Below are positions 16,857 through 25,055 of a stretch of 64,000 nucleotides of DNA, piece by piece. Numbering within the stretch: position 1 is the stretch's first letter; each line of letters starts with the position of its first letter. A program made the translations under genes and the position numbers. Source of the DNA: Streptomyces sp. NRRL B-1347 (GTDB lineage: Bacteria > Actinomycetota > Actinomycetes > Streptomycetales > Streptomycetaceae). The DNA lies in contig NZ_JOJM01000004.1 of the NCBI RefSeq assembly GCF_000720325.1, positions 342,230-406,229 of the forward strand, read 5' to 3'. The notes under the pieces are model-generated. The model ran no database searches, was not told where the DNA came from, and saw only the letters and a list, made by a program, of their open reading frames with translations.

Positions 16857-18230
16857 TCACGCGCCTGCGGTGTCCCACCAGCTCAAGGAGGCCGAAAGAC
16901 CGGCCGACATGCTCGTCGCGAAGTCGATGACGCTGCCCTTGACGATCCCGCCCCCGTCGTCCGCCGCCCGCAGCATGGCCTCCGCCATCTCCCGCGCCCG
17001 CAACGGAGCGAAGCCGAACGTCTTGGGCTGGTCCCTGAGGAGGTGGCGCATCGGCGGGATGTCGTGCCACGCGATGCTCACGTCCTCGTGGCCGAACGCC
17101 AGCGCCTCGATGAGCGTCAGCGGCCCCGCCTCGAACCGGGAGGCGAACACGCAGATCTCCAGGGCCGGGCTCGCCAGGATGCGGAACGGCAGGAGCGGCT
17201 CGAAGTGCTCGACGAAGGTGTAGCTGCCCGGCGGCAGCTCCCGCAGCTGCTCGCGCAGCGACGCCACGTACTCCGCGGCCGCGACCTCCTGGGGCGCGAG
17301 CAGCACCAGATGCCAGTCCTCGGCGTCGTCCCGCTCGTTGAGGAAGGCGCCGAACGCGGGAATCACCACGTCGAAGCCCTTCTGGGGCACGCACCTGCCC
17401 CACGAGAAGACGAGCCGCTTGTCGCTCGGCACCGGCCCCAGATCGGTGCCCGCCCCGGCGTCGGCCAGCTCGCCGAACCGGCGCGAGCGGATGTAGACCG
17501 CGTTCTGGAACGGGACCAGGTCTTTCTCGCGCCGGTCGTACTCGGTGAGCAGCACGTCGCGGTAGTAGGTGCCGACGAAGCCGATCCGGTCCCGGGTCGC
17601 GGTCCGCATCAGGGCGAAGCCCTCGTCCTCGTACGACGTCCTGTTGCGCGAGTTGGCGTCGAGGAAGACACGGCCGAGCGTGTGCGTCATGTAGATCAAC
17701 TGCACATTGGGCCACGCCGCCAGATGGGACCTGAGCGTGGCGAACATCGTGCCGTGCGCGAGGACGGTCACCCTGCTCCGGCCCTCGGCGAGCCTGCGGA
17801 TCTCCGCGGCCGCGCTGTGGCACATCGAGCGCCAGCGGTCGACGTCGTCGAGCGACCAGACGGTCTTGAGGGAGGAGTTGTCCGCCACGTCGAACCACCG
17901 GAAGTCCCCGCGGTACCGGCCGCAGGCGGTGGTGACGTCGGCCACGATGTCGCTCGCGTAGTCCTCGGACGCCGGGTCGAGGCGCGGGCTGAGCGCGTGC
18001 AGCGACCAGTTGTCGTGCCGCAGCTCCGCCGTCGACGCCACGATCTCGTCGATCGCCTCGAAGAACCAGTGGACCACACAGCCGATGCCGCACTTGAGCG
18101 AGGAGAGGCCGTCGATGGAGACCACGACGAGCGCGGCGTCCGGCACCTCCTCCGCGCTGCCGTGCGCCGGACCGCCTCCGGCCGGTGCCTCGATCGCGTC
18201 GCGCCTGTCGTCGTGCCCCGGTACCGCCAT
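16857..18230 (-). CDS. GT4-type glycosyltransferase
   Basis: A 457-residue retaining-type GT-B glycosyltransferase. The acceptor half has the Gly-rich loop SLKCGIGCVVHWFF (residues 43-56). The donor half has GRCVPQKGFDVVIPAF (the strand-loop after which sugar-nucleotide binds) and the EX7E motif in FEAGPLTLIEAL. ATG 18230 has a GGAGG site. Length and both halves look complete. Acceptor and donor are unknown. With the SDR, ADC-like and nucleotidase partners it could build a pseudo-sugar or nucleoside glycoside; this is inference from context only. Confidence 0.83.
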   Translation of the reverse strand: MAVPGHDDRRDAIEAPAGGGPAHGSAEEVPDAALVVVSIDGLSSLKCGIGCVVHWFFEAIDEIVASTAELRHDNWSLHALSPRLDPASEDYASDIVADVTTACGRYRGDFRWFDVADNSSLKTVWSLDDVDRWRSMCHSAAAEIRRLAEGRSRVTVLAHGTMFATLRSHLAAWPNVQLIYMTHTLGRVFLDANSRNRTSYEDEGFALMRTATRDRIGFVGTYYRDVLLTEYDRREKDLVPFQNAVYIRSRRFGELADAGAGTDLGPVPSDKRLVFSWGRCVPQKGFDVVIPAFGAFLNERDDAEDWHLVLLAPQEVAAAEYVASLREQLRELPPGSYTFVEHFEPLLPFRILASPALEICVFASRFEAGPLTLIEALAFGHEDVSIAWHDIPPMRHLLRDQPKTFGFAPLRAREMAEAMLRAADDGGGIVKGSVIDFATSMSAGLSASLSWWDTAGA

Positions 18231-18264
18231 AACCGCCTCCGTCTCCTGCGGGCGCTCCCGCCCG

Positions 18265-19041
18265 TCAGCTCATCCAGTTGCCGCCGTCGACGTTGAGGGT
18301 CTGGGCGACGACGTAGTCCGCGTGGTGCGAGGCCAGGAACACGCCGGCGCCCACGAGGTCATCGGCCCGGCCGATGCGCCCGAACGGCACGGCATCGCCG
18401 ACCAGCCGCTTCTTCTCGCCGAGCGGCCTGTTCTCGTACTTGGCGAACAGCGCGTCGACGTTGTCCCAGGAGGTGTCGACGACGCCCGGCGAGATGCCGT
18501 TGACGTTGATGCCGTGCCCGATCAGGGCGAGGCCCGCGGACTGCGTGAGGCTGATGACCGCGGCCTTGCTCGCGCAGTACACGGCCACGAGCGGCTCGCC
18601 CCTGCGCCCGGCCTGGGACGCGATGTTGATGATCTTGCCGTGCACGCCGCGGTCGACCATGTCCTTGGCGACCGCCTGGAGGGTGAAGAGCAGGCCCTTC
18701 ACATTGATGTCGAAGACCCGGTCGTACTCGGCCTCGGTGATCTCCAGGATCGGCTGCATGTCGAAGACGCCCGCGTTGTTGACCAGGATGTCGATCCTGC
18801 CGAAGCGGGCGGACACCTGCTCCGCCATGGCGTGCGCCGCCGCCGTGTCCGCGACGTCCCAGGCGAAGGCCGCGGCCCGCTCGCCGAGGTCCGCCGCGGT
18901 CTTCTCGGCCGCCGCGGCGTCGACGTCCGCTATGGCGACGAGCGCGCCTTCCTCGACGTACCGCTGCGCGATCGCCCTGCCGATGCCTCGGGCCGCGCCG
19001 GTGACCACCGCCACCTTGTCGTTGAGGACCTTGCTTTCCAC
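18265..19041 (-). CDS. SDR-family polyol/sugar dehydrogenase
   Basis: A 258-residue classical short-chain dehydrogenase: cofactor motif TGAARGIG (residues 16-23), NNAG, catalytic Ser in NIASQAGRRG, Tyr-Cys-Ala-Ser-Lys catalytic pair. The overall pattern (GEPLVAVYCASKAAVISLTQ, GINVNGISPGVVDTSWDNVD) is that of sorbitol/galactitol dehydrogenases such as SmoS, so the substrate is likely a polyol or cyclitol. A GTG start with a GGAGG site precedes it. It lies 25 bases after the FAD gene in the six-gene operon. Confidence 0.85.
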   Translation of the reverse strand: MESKVLNDKVAVVTGAARGIGRAIAQRYVEEGALVAIADVDAAAAEKTAADLGERAAAFAWDVADTAAAHAMAEQVSARFGRIDILVNNAGVFDMQPILEITEAEYDRVFDINVKGLLFTLQAVAKDMVDRGVHGKIINIASQAGRRGEPLVAVYCASKAAVISLTQSAGLALIGHGINVNGISPGVVDTSWDNVDALFAKYENRPLGEKKRLVGDAVPFGRIGRADDLVGAGVFLASHHADYVVAQTLNVDGGNWMS

Positions 19042-19066
19042 GACACACCTCCATGGGTTTCGGTAC

Positions 19067-21091
19067 TCAGAAAGGGGAGGCCCCGTCCGGGTCCTGCGGG
19101 CCGAAGCAGTAGTCCATGTCGCGCGCCCCGAGGGGCGCGCCGTCCTCTGCGGGAAGGCCGGTCAGCTCGACCTCGCCCAGGGCGGCCCGGGCGATCGTGT
19201 CCGCGTCGCGGAAGAACTCGCCCCAGGGCCCCGGACGGCCGATGCCGACCTGCATGAACCAGCGCGTGGACTCCGTCGGGATGCCGAGCACGTACATCCG
19301 GCGCTCCACCGAACCGTCGGCGGCGATGGGGTGGTACGGCGCCGTGGTGACGTCGATGCCGCCCGTGCGGAACGCCGGATCACCGGCGCACACGTGCGGC
19401 CGCCAGGCCCCGGCGTCCCGCTGCTTCTTGACCAGCGGTCCCGCGTCCTTGTCGATGTCGGGCTGCCGGATGCGGGCGTCGACGACGTCCGAGCAGAAGA
19501 CGCTGTAGTCGGCGACCAGCGGCGAATGGCCGACGAAGCCGTCGTCGTGGGCCGTGAACCGGGCCTGCGGGCCCAGGACTTCGAGCAGGCCGCATCGCAT
19601 CAGCGCGATGAGCTGGCAGGACCGGACGGCGGAAGGACCGGTGGAGAGGAAGGCGAGCATCGGGCCGACGCACTCCACGAAGTCCTTGTGGGACGCCGCC
19701 GTGAGCCCGCCGAAGTCCACCGCGGCCCGCACCGTCGGGCGTACGTCCCGGATGACCTCCATGGCGGCCTTCAGCGCGCCGTCGACCTCGCCGCGCATCG
19801 CCTCGTCCACGTCGCTCGCCAGGAGCCGTCCGAGCTCGCCCCGGAACTCCCCTTGACCGGCGAAGTCGCGTCCCCGGAAGGGGTGGGCGAGGTCCTCCAG
19901 GGCCAGCGCCTCGTCGCAGCCGAGGTCGGACGCCGCCTGCCGCAGCCTCGGCAGCACCTCGGGGTCGTCGTACGGGAAGCTCGCGAGCTGCCCTTCCAAG
20001 GCCGCGAACGAGTCCGGGGCGAGGCGCCGCTTCCAGAAGGCGATGTTCACCTCGGCTTCGAGCCACGGCATGACGTCCGCGCGGAAGTCGAGCGGCCCCG
20101 CCGCCCGCAGCCGGGCGATCCGCTCGGACGTGAACAGGCGGGGCGCGAACCTGAAGTCGAACGGCCGCTGCGCGGCCCCGCGCGTCGGGATGGGCAGGGC
20201 ACTGCGGGAACCGGCCACGATCAGGTCGGGCTCGTCCCCGCTCGGCACGTAGACGCAGTCGCGCCCGTGCCCGACGAAGCGCCCGCCGCGGCCGACCGTC
20301 AGCATGGCCACGACGTCGTGGAAGGTGAGGCCGAGCCCGCGGACGCCGATCACGCTGCCGGGGAGCACTCCCAGGCGCCCGGTGCCGTCGAAGGCACGCG
20401 AGGGCGCGCGGCGCTGCGGCCGTTCCGGCGGGGTCCGGCCCGCGAGGGCGGGGCGCTCGGGCTGCTCGCGCGGATGGCCGCTGCAGACGGCGACCTGGTC
20501 GCAGGCGATCAGCCGGTCCCCGACGCGGAGTTCGAACCGTCCGGCGCGCTCCTCGATGCCGCTGACGAGACCGGGGACGCGGACCAGGCGCACGTCCGGC
20601 GGCAGGTTCGTCTCCACGACGTCGAGGACGAAGCGCAGATAGCGCCCGTAGAGGCTGCGGGGCGCGTACGCGTCGGGGCCGGGGAAACGGGCGTCCACGC
20701 GCTGCCACCACTGGGCGAACGTCGGCCCGGCGCCGGGGCGCCAGGCGCCGTCGTCGGCGGGGCCGGAGAACATGGTGACCTCGCCGCAGCGGTTGTTCAT
20801 CGACAGCCACCGCGGCTGGCCCGAACGCCAGACTCGGCCGGAGCCGACCTCGTCCGCGTCGATGGCGTAGATCGTGAGGGGCCGCGCGGGCCGCTTGCCG
20901 AGCAACCGCGCTCCCAGGCGTTCGAGGATGGAGATGCCCCGCGGGCCCGTGCCCACCACGGCGACCGCGTAGCCGTTCCCGAGGTCGGTCGGCGCGGGGG
21001 CCGGGCTGCCGGATGGCGCCGGACGGGTCATGAACGGTGCGGGACCGAGATGCCGGTCGTACACCGGCGAGCGCACGCTGACTCCAGGCAC
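19067..21091 (-). CDS. FAD/NAD(P)-binding protein (COG4529 type)
   Basis: A 674-residue protein. The N-terminal dinucleotide fold AVAVVGTGPRGISILERLG (about residues 39-57) and the broad NAD_binding_9-like domain define the COG4529 FAD/NAD(P)-binding family, distantly related to lysine/ornithine N-monooxygenases. A later segment (LGVLPGSVIGVRGLGLTFHD) is the second Rossmann-like strand. GTG 21091 is preceded by GAGGGGGG. It is the promoter-proximal gene of the operon ending at 14231. The reaction is not known for the family; in biosynthetic settings N-hydroxylation or sugar oxidation are candidates. Confidence 0.8.
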   Translation of the reverse strand: MPGVSVRSPVYDRHLGPAPFMTRPAPSGSPAPAPTDLGNGYAVAVVGTGPRGISILERLGARLLGKRPARPLTIYAIDADEVGSGRVWRSGQPRWLSMNNRCGEVTMFSGPADDGAWRPGAGPTFAQWWQRVDARFPGPDAYAPRSLYGRYLRFVLDVVETNLPPDVRLVRVPGLVSGIEERAGRFELRVGDRLIACDQVAVCSGHPREQPERPALAGRTPPERPQRRAPSRAFDGTGRLGVLPGSVIGVRGLGLTFHDVVAMLTVGRGGRFVGHGRDCVYVPSGDEPDLIVAGSRSALPIPTRGAAQRPFDFRFAPRLFTSERIARLRAAGPLDFRADVMPWLEAEVNIAFWKRRLAPDSFAALEGQLASFPYDDPEVLPRLRQAASDLGCDEALALEDLAHPFRGRDFAGQGEFRGELGRLLASDVDEAMRGEVDGALKAAMEVIRDVRPTVRAAVDFGGLTAASHKDFVECVGPMLAFLSTGPSAVRSCQLIALMRCGLLEVLGPQARFTAHDDGFVGHSPLVADYSVFCSDVVDARIRQPDIDKDAGPLVKKQRDAGAWRPHVCAGDPAFRTGGIDVTTAPYHPIAADGSVERRMYVLGIPTESTRWFMQVGIGRPGPWGEFFRDADTIARAALGEVELTGLPAEDGAPLGARDMDYCFGPQDPDGASPF

Positions 21092-21189
21092 CGGTATCCC
21101 CCCTCAGGAAAGTGAGCAGCCATCGACCCGGTGGTGCGCTCAGCATTCTGGGCGGGCTCGACGCCGGGCAAGGAAGCCCGTTTCACCGT

Positions 21190-21679
21190 GGCAACTCGCC
21201 GAAGTCGCCGTACTCCGGCGAGGTCCGGGGGAGGAAGGGACGGGAGGGGAGGACGGTGCGGTCAGGTCCGGTCGCCGCCCGAGCGGCCGACAGGACGAGC
21301 CGGTCGCCGGAGTCGTCCGGCCGCGGCGTACGTCCCCAGCAAGCTCCCCGCCGCCAGGCGCCCGAGCGCTCCCGGCAAGCTCGTCGGCGGGGACCAGTTC
21401 CTCGGGCAGCAGCGTCGCCAGGACCGCCGACGGCAGCCGGTGCTCGTCCTACGGCGTCTTCGTCCACGCCGTCACCAGGTAGGAGAGGCGGAACCAGCGC
21501 GGCGGCCTGCGGTGGCGCACGACGACGGCCCGGTCGTCCCGCAGCGACGTGCGGCCGCGCTGCCGCCGGGACACGTCCTCCCGGACGTCGTACAAGTAGG
21601 CGTTGACCACGGGAGCGTTGCGCCGGGCCGCCCAGTCGCCGATGAGGCCCTTGAGGACCTCGTCCACCTCATGAATCAC
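21190..21679 (-). pseudogene. Broken DUF4255 (Pvc16_N) gene, contractile injection system relic
   Basis: From GTG 21679 the frame reads VIHEVDEVLKGLIGDWAARR, then NAPVVNAYLYDVREDVSRRQ and WFRLSYLVTAWTKTP: the DUF4255 domain of contractile-injection-system baseplate proteins. About 18 residues normally between the first helix and DWAARR are absent. An in-frame TAG (21449-21451) replaces the usual Glu of the PEDEHR motif; the same frame continues DEHRLPSAVLATLLPEELVP. After ADELAGS the homology moves to another frame (LGRLAAGSLLGTYAAAG). So there is a deletion, a nonsense change and a frameshift. It lies just downstream of a LuxR regulator. Confidence 0.82.
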
Positions 21680-21705
21680 TCTGGGCGGCCCCGGGGCCCT
21701 GCCGG

Positions 21706-22362
21706 TCAGATGTAGCCCTCGCGGAGCGCGTAGGCCACCGCGTGCGCCCGGTTGCGCAGGTGCAGGCGTGTGGTGAGGCCGTGCATCACGTTCTTGACGG
21801 TGCGTTCGGAGTACGACAGCTTGAGCGCGATCTCCGAGGTGTCGAGGCCCTCGGCGACCAGGCGTACCACGTCGACCTCGCGCTGGGTGAGGCCGAGGGA
21901 GCTCCCCGGCTGGTCGGCGCAGCCCCGGTGTAAACGTCCCACCTGGCTGATGAGCCGTCCCAGCAGGTCGGAGGGTAAGTCGCCGCCGCCCTTGGCGGCG
22001 GTCAGGACGGCCTGCACCAGGCGGCGGGCGGTGGCCTCGCGGCGCCAGACGATGGCGCCGACACCGCACTCGATGGCGTCCAGGAGTTCGTGCTCGCGGA
22101 CCGTGCCCACGACGAGCACGGCCCGCGAGCCCTCGCTGCGCACGGTGCGCCGCAGCCGGGCGAGCGCGTCCGCGTCGAGCACGTCCTCGATGAGCAGGGA
22201 GACCGTGGCGGGGCCGGGCTCTTCGCACAGCTCGACCTCGGGATAGCGGCGCAGCTGGCTGAGGACTCCCTCGCGGCTGATCGGATCGGGCGCCACGACG
22301 GTGATCCGGACCCGGTTCGGCTTCGGTGGGGAGGCAACGGGGGCGGGGGACGGGCTGGACAA
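21706..22362 (-). CDS. LuxR-family response-regulator-like protein
   Basis: A 218-residue NarL/LuxR-type regulator. The N-terminal receiver-like domain is degenerate: VAPDPISREG replaces the acidic pocket, and no clear phospho-Asp precedes LIEDVLDADAL. The C-terminal helix-turn-helix is intact (LGLTQREVDVVRLVAEGLDT, TVKNVMHGLTTRL). The TTG start at 22362 follows GAGGAATCCGC; no other start suits the fold. Regulators of this kind sit next to DUF4255 genes in Streptomyces injection-system loci, and here it is followed by a broken DUF4255 gene, so its original target operon may be lost. Confidence 0.82.
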   Translation of the reverse strand: MSSPSPAPVASPPKPNRVRITVVAPDPISREGVLSQLRRYPEVELCEEPGPATVSLLIEDVLDADALARLRRTVRSEGSRAVLVVGTVREHELLDAIECGVGAIVWRREATARRLVQAVLTAAKGGGDLPSDLLGRLISQVGRLHRGCADQPGSSLGLTQREVDVVRLVAEGLDTSEIALKLSYSERTVKNVMHGLTTRLHLRNRAHAVAYALREGYI

Positions 22363-22465
22363 GCGGATTCCTCACTTCGGCGACGCGTGCTTTGCTCGGC
22401 TGGGGACAGGCCGATGGGGACTCCCGGCCGTCGGCCGGGCAGGGGACCGTGATCGATCCCAGGAG

Positions 22466-22501
22466 CCGGGTGCCGCCCGCCCGACGACGGGCGGCACCCG
22501 G
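22466..22501 (-). terminator. Terminator after the FG-GAP protein gene
   Basis: Perfect 14-base stem CCGGGTGCCGCCCG / CGGGCGGCACCCGG with an eight-base loop, six bases beyond the stop of the minus-strand FG-GAP gene. Confidence 0.8.
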
Positions 22502-22507
22502 TGGCCG

Positions 22508-23254
22508 TCAGGCGCAGGGCTTGTAGAAGTGCTTCCAGCCGCTCTTGGGCATGGACGGCGGCTCGGCCGGGGTGCCCGTGGCGCCGTACTTCTGCTGGTC
22601 CTCGTAGTTGTACTTGCCCGGCCCGCTGGCGGCCTTCGTGAGGCGCACGTTCCGCTCCCAGACGCCGTCACCGGCGTTGGTGAGGAGCGCGAGGTCCGGG
22701 TACGCGTCGCCGCCGTAGTTGGCGACGCGGAGCTCCTTGACCTCCGAGCTGTCGCCGATGTCCAGGTGCCGGGTGCGCGTGGAGCTCAGGTTCGAGCGCT
22801 TGAGCGGCCCGGGACGGTAGTCCGCGACGCGGGCGGTCGCGGGGTCGTCCACGCCGGACGGCTTGACGATGTTGACGACCATGTCCAGCTTGCCGTCGTT
22901 CTGGAAGTCGGCGACCGCGGCGGTCGCGACCTCCCCGGTGCGCTTGCCGAGGAGCTTGCTGACGGTCTGCTTGGAGCCGAACGTGCCGTCCGCGTTGCCC
23001 CACTGGACGGTCATCTTGGTGCCGGTGTGCCCGGGGTTGCTGATCTTGTCCGCGCGGCCGTCGCCGTCCAGGTCGCCCACCAGCGTGGTGGTGCCGGACA
23101 GACACGCGGCCGCCGCCCGAGCGGCCCCTTCCGGTCGTTCCGCGCCGCCCGAGCCCGCCGATTCGGCCGCGCTGGCCTGGTAACCGGCGACCGTCAGGGT
23201 CAGGGCGACAGCCGCGACGGGCGCGGCGATCAGACGTGAGCGCTTGCGAAACAT
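22508..23254 (-). CDS. Secreted FG-GAP/VCBS repeat protein
   Basis: A 248-residue secreted protein. Sec signal peptide: basic MFRKRSRL, hydrophobic core to about residue 22, Ala-Ser-Ala cleavage region. The mature part has calcium-binding-like FG-GAP/integrin-alpha repeats (VGDLDGDGRADKISN at about 63-77, VADFQNDGKLDMVVN, and YGGDAYPDLALL). The ATG has GAGGAG eight bases upstream. Such proteins are cell-surface or extracellular beta-propellers, with only about three blades here, so short for the family. The C-terminus is Cys-Ala. Confidence 0.8.
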   Translation of the reverse strand: MFRKRSRLIAAPVAAVALTLTVAGYQASAAESAGSGGAERPEGAARAAAACLSGTTTLVGDLDGDGRADKISNPGHTGTKMTVQWGNADGTFGSKQTVSKLLGKRTGEVATAAVADFQNDGKLDMVVNIVKPSGVDDPATARVADYRPGPLKRSNLSSTRTRHLDIGDSSEVKELRVANYGGDAYPDLALLTNAGDGVWERNVRLTKAASGPGKYNYEDQQKYGATGTPAEPPSMPKSGWKHFYKPCA

Positions 23255-23562
23255 CTGGGAACTCCTCAAGTCATTGCTGCTCTGCCGTGGTTCAGAACCG
23301 GGCTTCGCCCCGCGTCCTTGGGGACGTGGGAACCCTTCGATGAGCACAGATCGAGCATGCGCGATAACCCGCCCAGAATGCTACGAACGCCGGGAAGTTG
23401 GGGACAATGGAACGCCGAAACGGACGCTGACCTGTGGAAACGTAAAGCGCCTGGAATGCGCGAATGGGACACGCCGAATCGCGCGGAGAACGGCGGGCGA
23501 AAAGTTTCAAAGGCTTTCTGCGCAACAGGCAACCAACACCGCCAAGAGGCGCTCTCACTCTA
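23255..23562. other. Long leader/intergenic region
   Basis: About 300 bases between the FG-GAP gene (minus) and the end of the MerR gene (minus), slightly lower in GC than its surroundings. It must hold the promoter of the secreted protein and the terminator of merR. No gene with a ribosome binding site was found. Confidence 0.4.
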
Positions 23563-23967
23563 TTAGGGCGTTTGCTCCGCTGGGAGCGCCACCCGGGCGC
23601 GGAAGCCCTCGCAGTGCTCCAGCGCGTCCTCGCGCGGGCACGCGAGCAGGCCGCGCAAGTAAGCGCGTGCTGTGTCCAATCGGGCCATCTCGGCCTCGAT
23701 GGCGGCTATCCGCGAGGCGACGGTGTCGCGCCAGCCGGGCGTGTCCGCGTGCTCGGCGAGGGCCGCGGCGATCTCGTTGAGGGACAGCTGCCCGGTGGTC
23801 CGCCACAGCCGGATCAGCGCGACCCGGTAGAACTGATCGGCGCTGTAGTAGCGCTGCCCGGAGCGCCGGTGAGGCGTGATGAGTCCGCGGCGCTCCCAGT
23901 AGTGCAGCGTGGACACGGGCAGATCGAAGTGGTCGGCGACTTGCCGGATCGAAGCCAGGTCGTTCAT
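23563..23967 (-). CDS. MerR-family transcriptional regulator
   Basis: A 134-residue MerR protein: winged helix at residues 5-40 (SIRQVADHFDLPVSTLHYWE, RRGLITPHRR), then a dimerisation helix (IAAIEAEMARLDTARAYLRG) and a short C-terminus with CPREDALEHC, which has two Cys residues but no classical metal-binding loop. It is divergent from the LLM oxidoreductase gene with a palindrome between them, so it likely controls both. The ligand may be a small organic molecule. Confidence 0.86.
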   Translation of the reverse strand: MNDLASIRQVADHFDLPVSTLHYWERRGLITPHRRSGQRYYSADQFYRVALIRLWRTTGQLSLNEIAAALAEHADTPGWRDTVASRIAAIEAEMARLDTARAYLRGLLACPREDALEHCEGFRARVALPAEQTP

Positions 23968-23980
23968 CGGGCCAGTTGAA

Positions 23981-23996
23981 CTCAACCCCGGTTGAG
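23981..23996. promoter_or_regulatory. Putative MerR operator
   Basis: Perfect palindrome CTCAACCCCGGTTGAG (7-2-7) in the 111-base divergent region, 13 bases from the merR ATG. Dyads of this kind between divergent MerR and target genes are usual operators. Confidence 0.6.
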
Positions 23997-24033
23997 CGGG
24001 CAAGGTCGGCCGCACCGAACTCGAAGGCGGCCG

Positions 24034-24043
24034 CCCCCCCCCC
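24034..24043 (+). repeat. Ten-base poly-C tract
   Basis: A run of ten C residues between copies of TCGAAGG, 36 bases before the LLM gene start. Long homopolymers are slippage-prone; here it would change promoter or leader spacing rather than the reading frame. Confidence 0.6.
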
Positions 24044-24078
24044 TCGAAGGCCGCGGCCGCCCCGTGGAAAGGACCGAC

Positions 24079-25002
24079 ATGCCGGTGAACCTTGGCGTCT
24101 GCCTGCCGACCTTCGCGGAGCCGGGCGAGGAGAGCCTCGCCGAGATACCCGCGTTGGCGCTCCACGCCGAGCAGGTCGGCCTCGACACGGTGTGGGCGGG
24201 CGACCGCCTGTGCGCGCGTCCCCCGTTCCTGGAGAGCGTGGTCGCCCTGAGCGCGGCCGCCGCGGTCACCGAGCGCGTGCGGATCGGCTTCGGGGTCATG
24301 GTGCCGGCACTGCGGCAGCAGGCCTGGGCGGCCAAACAGCTGTCGTCGTTGCAGTACCTGTCGGGCAACCGCGTGGTCCTGGGGGTCGGTGCGGGCGTGC
24401 ACCCCGAGGACTGGCCGGTCGGCGGGGTCCCGTTCGCCGGGCGCGGCCGCCGGACCGAGGCGGTGCTGCGGGCGCTGCCCGATCTGTTCGCGGGCCGCCC
24501 GACGCCCTTGCTGACCGAGCCCGGTGAGCCGGTGATGACGCTCGACCCCGCCGTTCCCGCGCCGCCGCTGTGGGTGGGAGGCATGTCCGACCGCGCGCTG
24601 CGGCGCGCCCTCGACCACGGCGTCGGCTGGCTCGCGTCACTGCTCGAACCCGCGCAACTGGCGGCGAGGGCCGCCGCGCTGACGGCGCTGGCGGCCGCGG
24701 CGGGGACACGGACACCCGAGGTCGGGACCACGGTGTTCGCCGCGCTGAGCACCGACGCCGAGGAGAACCGCCAGGGGCACCAGCGCCTGGTCCGCTATCT
24801 GCGCTCGCTGACCGGGGAACAGGGGCTGTCCGAGCGGCAGGCGGCCGGCCTCGTCGTCAGCGGGCCTCCCGAGCGGCTGGCCGAGCGACTCGACCAGTAC
24901 CGCCGCGCGGGAGCGAGTACCTTCGTCGTCAACTTGTCCGGCGGGGGCCTGCGCCGCCAGTACGAACTGCTCGCCCGCACCCGTGAGCTCCTGCTCGACT
25001 GA
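24079..25002 (+). CDS. LLM-class F420-dependent oxidoreductase
   Basis: A 307-residue luciferase-like monooxygenase-fold protein. Features: LGVCLPTFAEPGEESLAEIP start, DTVWAGDRL (the strand 2 motif), RVRIGFGVMVPALRQQAWAA, and the RVVLGVGAGVHPEDW cofactor loop, which point to F420 rather than FMN. Length is near the family norm. ATG 24079 follows GGAAAGGACCGAC. It is divergent from the MerR gene and presumably its target. The substrate is unknown. Confidence 0.88.
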   Translation: MPVNLGVCLPTFAEPGEESLAEIPALALHAEQVGLDTVWAGDRLCARPPFLESVVALSAAAAVTERVRIGFGVMVPALRQQAWAAKQLSSLQYLSGNRVVLGVGAGVHPEDWPVGGVPFAGRGRRTEAVLRALPDLFAGRPTPLLTEPGEPVMTLDPAVPAPPLWVGGMSDRALRRALDHGVGWLASLLEPAQLAARAAALTALAAAAGTRTPEVGTTVFAALSTDAEENRQGHQRLVRYLRSLTGEQGLSERQAAGLVVSGPPERLAERLDQYRRAGASTFVVNLSGGGLRRQYELLARTRELLLD

Positions 25003-25055
25003 GCCCGTGCGCCCGCGAGGGCTCCCCGTCGGCGGAAGGCTCGCGCAGGGGGTCG

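Noticed and set aside
14231..21091. Assignment of the six-gene operon to a validamycin-like or nucleoside-antibiotic pathway
   Set aside because: No cyclase, radical-SAM or nucleotide-sugar core gene was seen; naming a product would be guesswork.
16434..21115. Very long plus-strand frames opposite the six-gene operon
   Set aside because: Composition typical of antisense shadows; the minus strand has motifs, ribosome sites and tight spacing.
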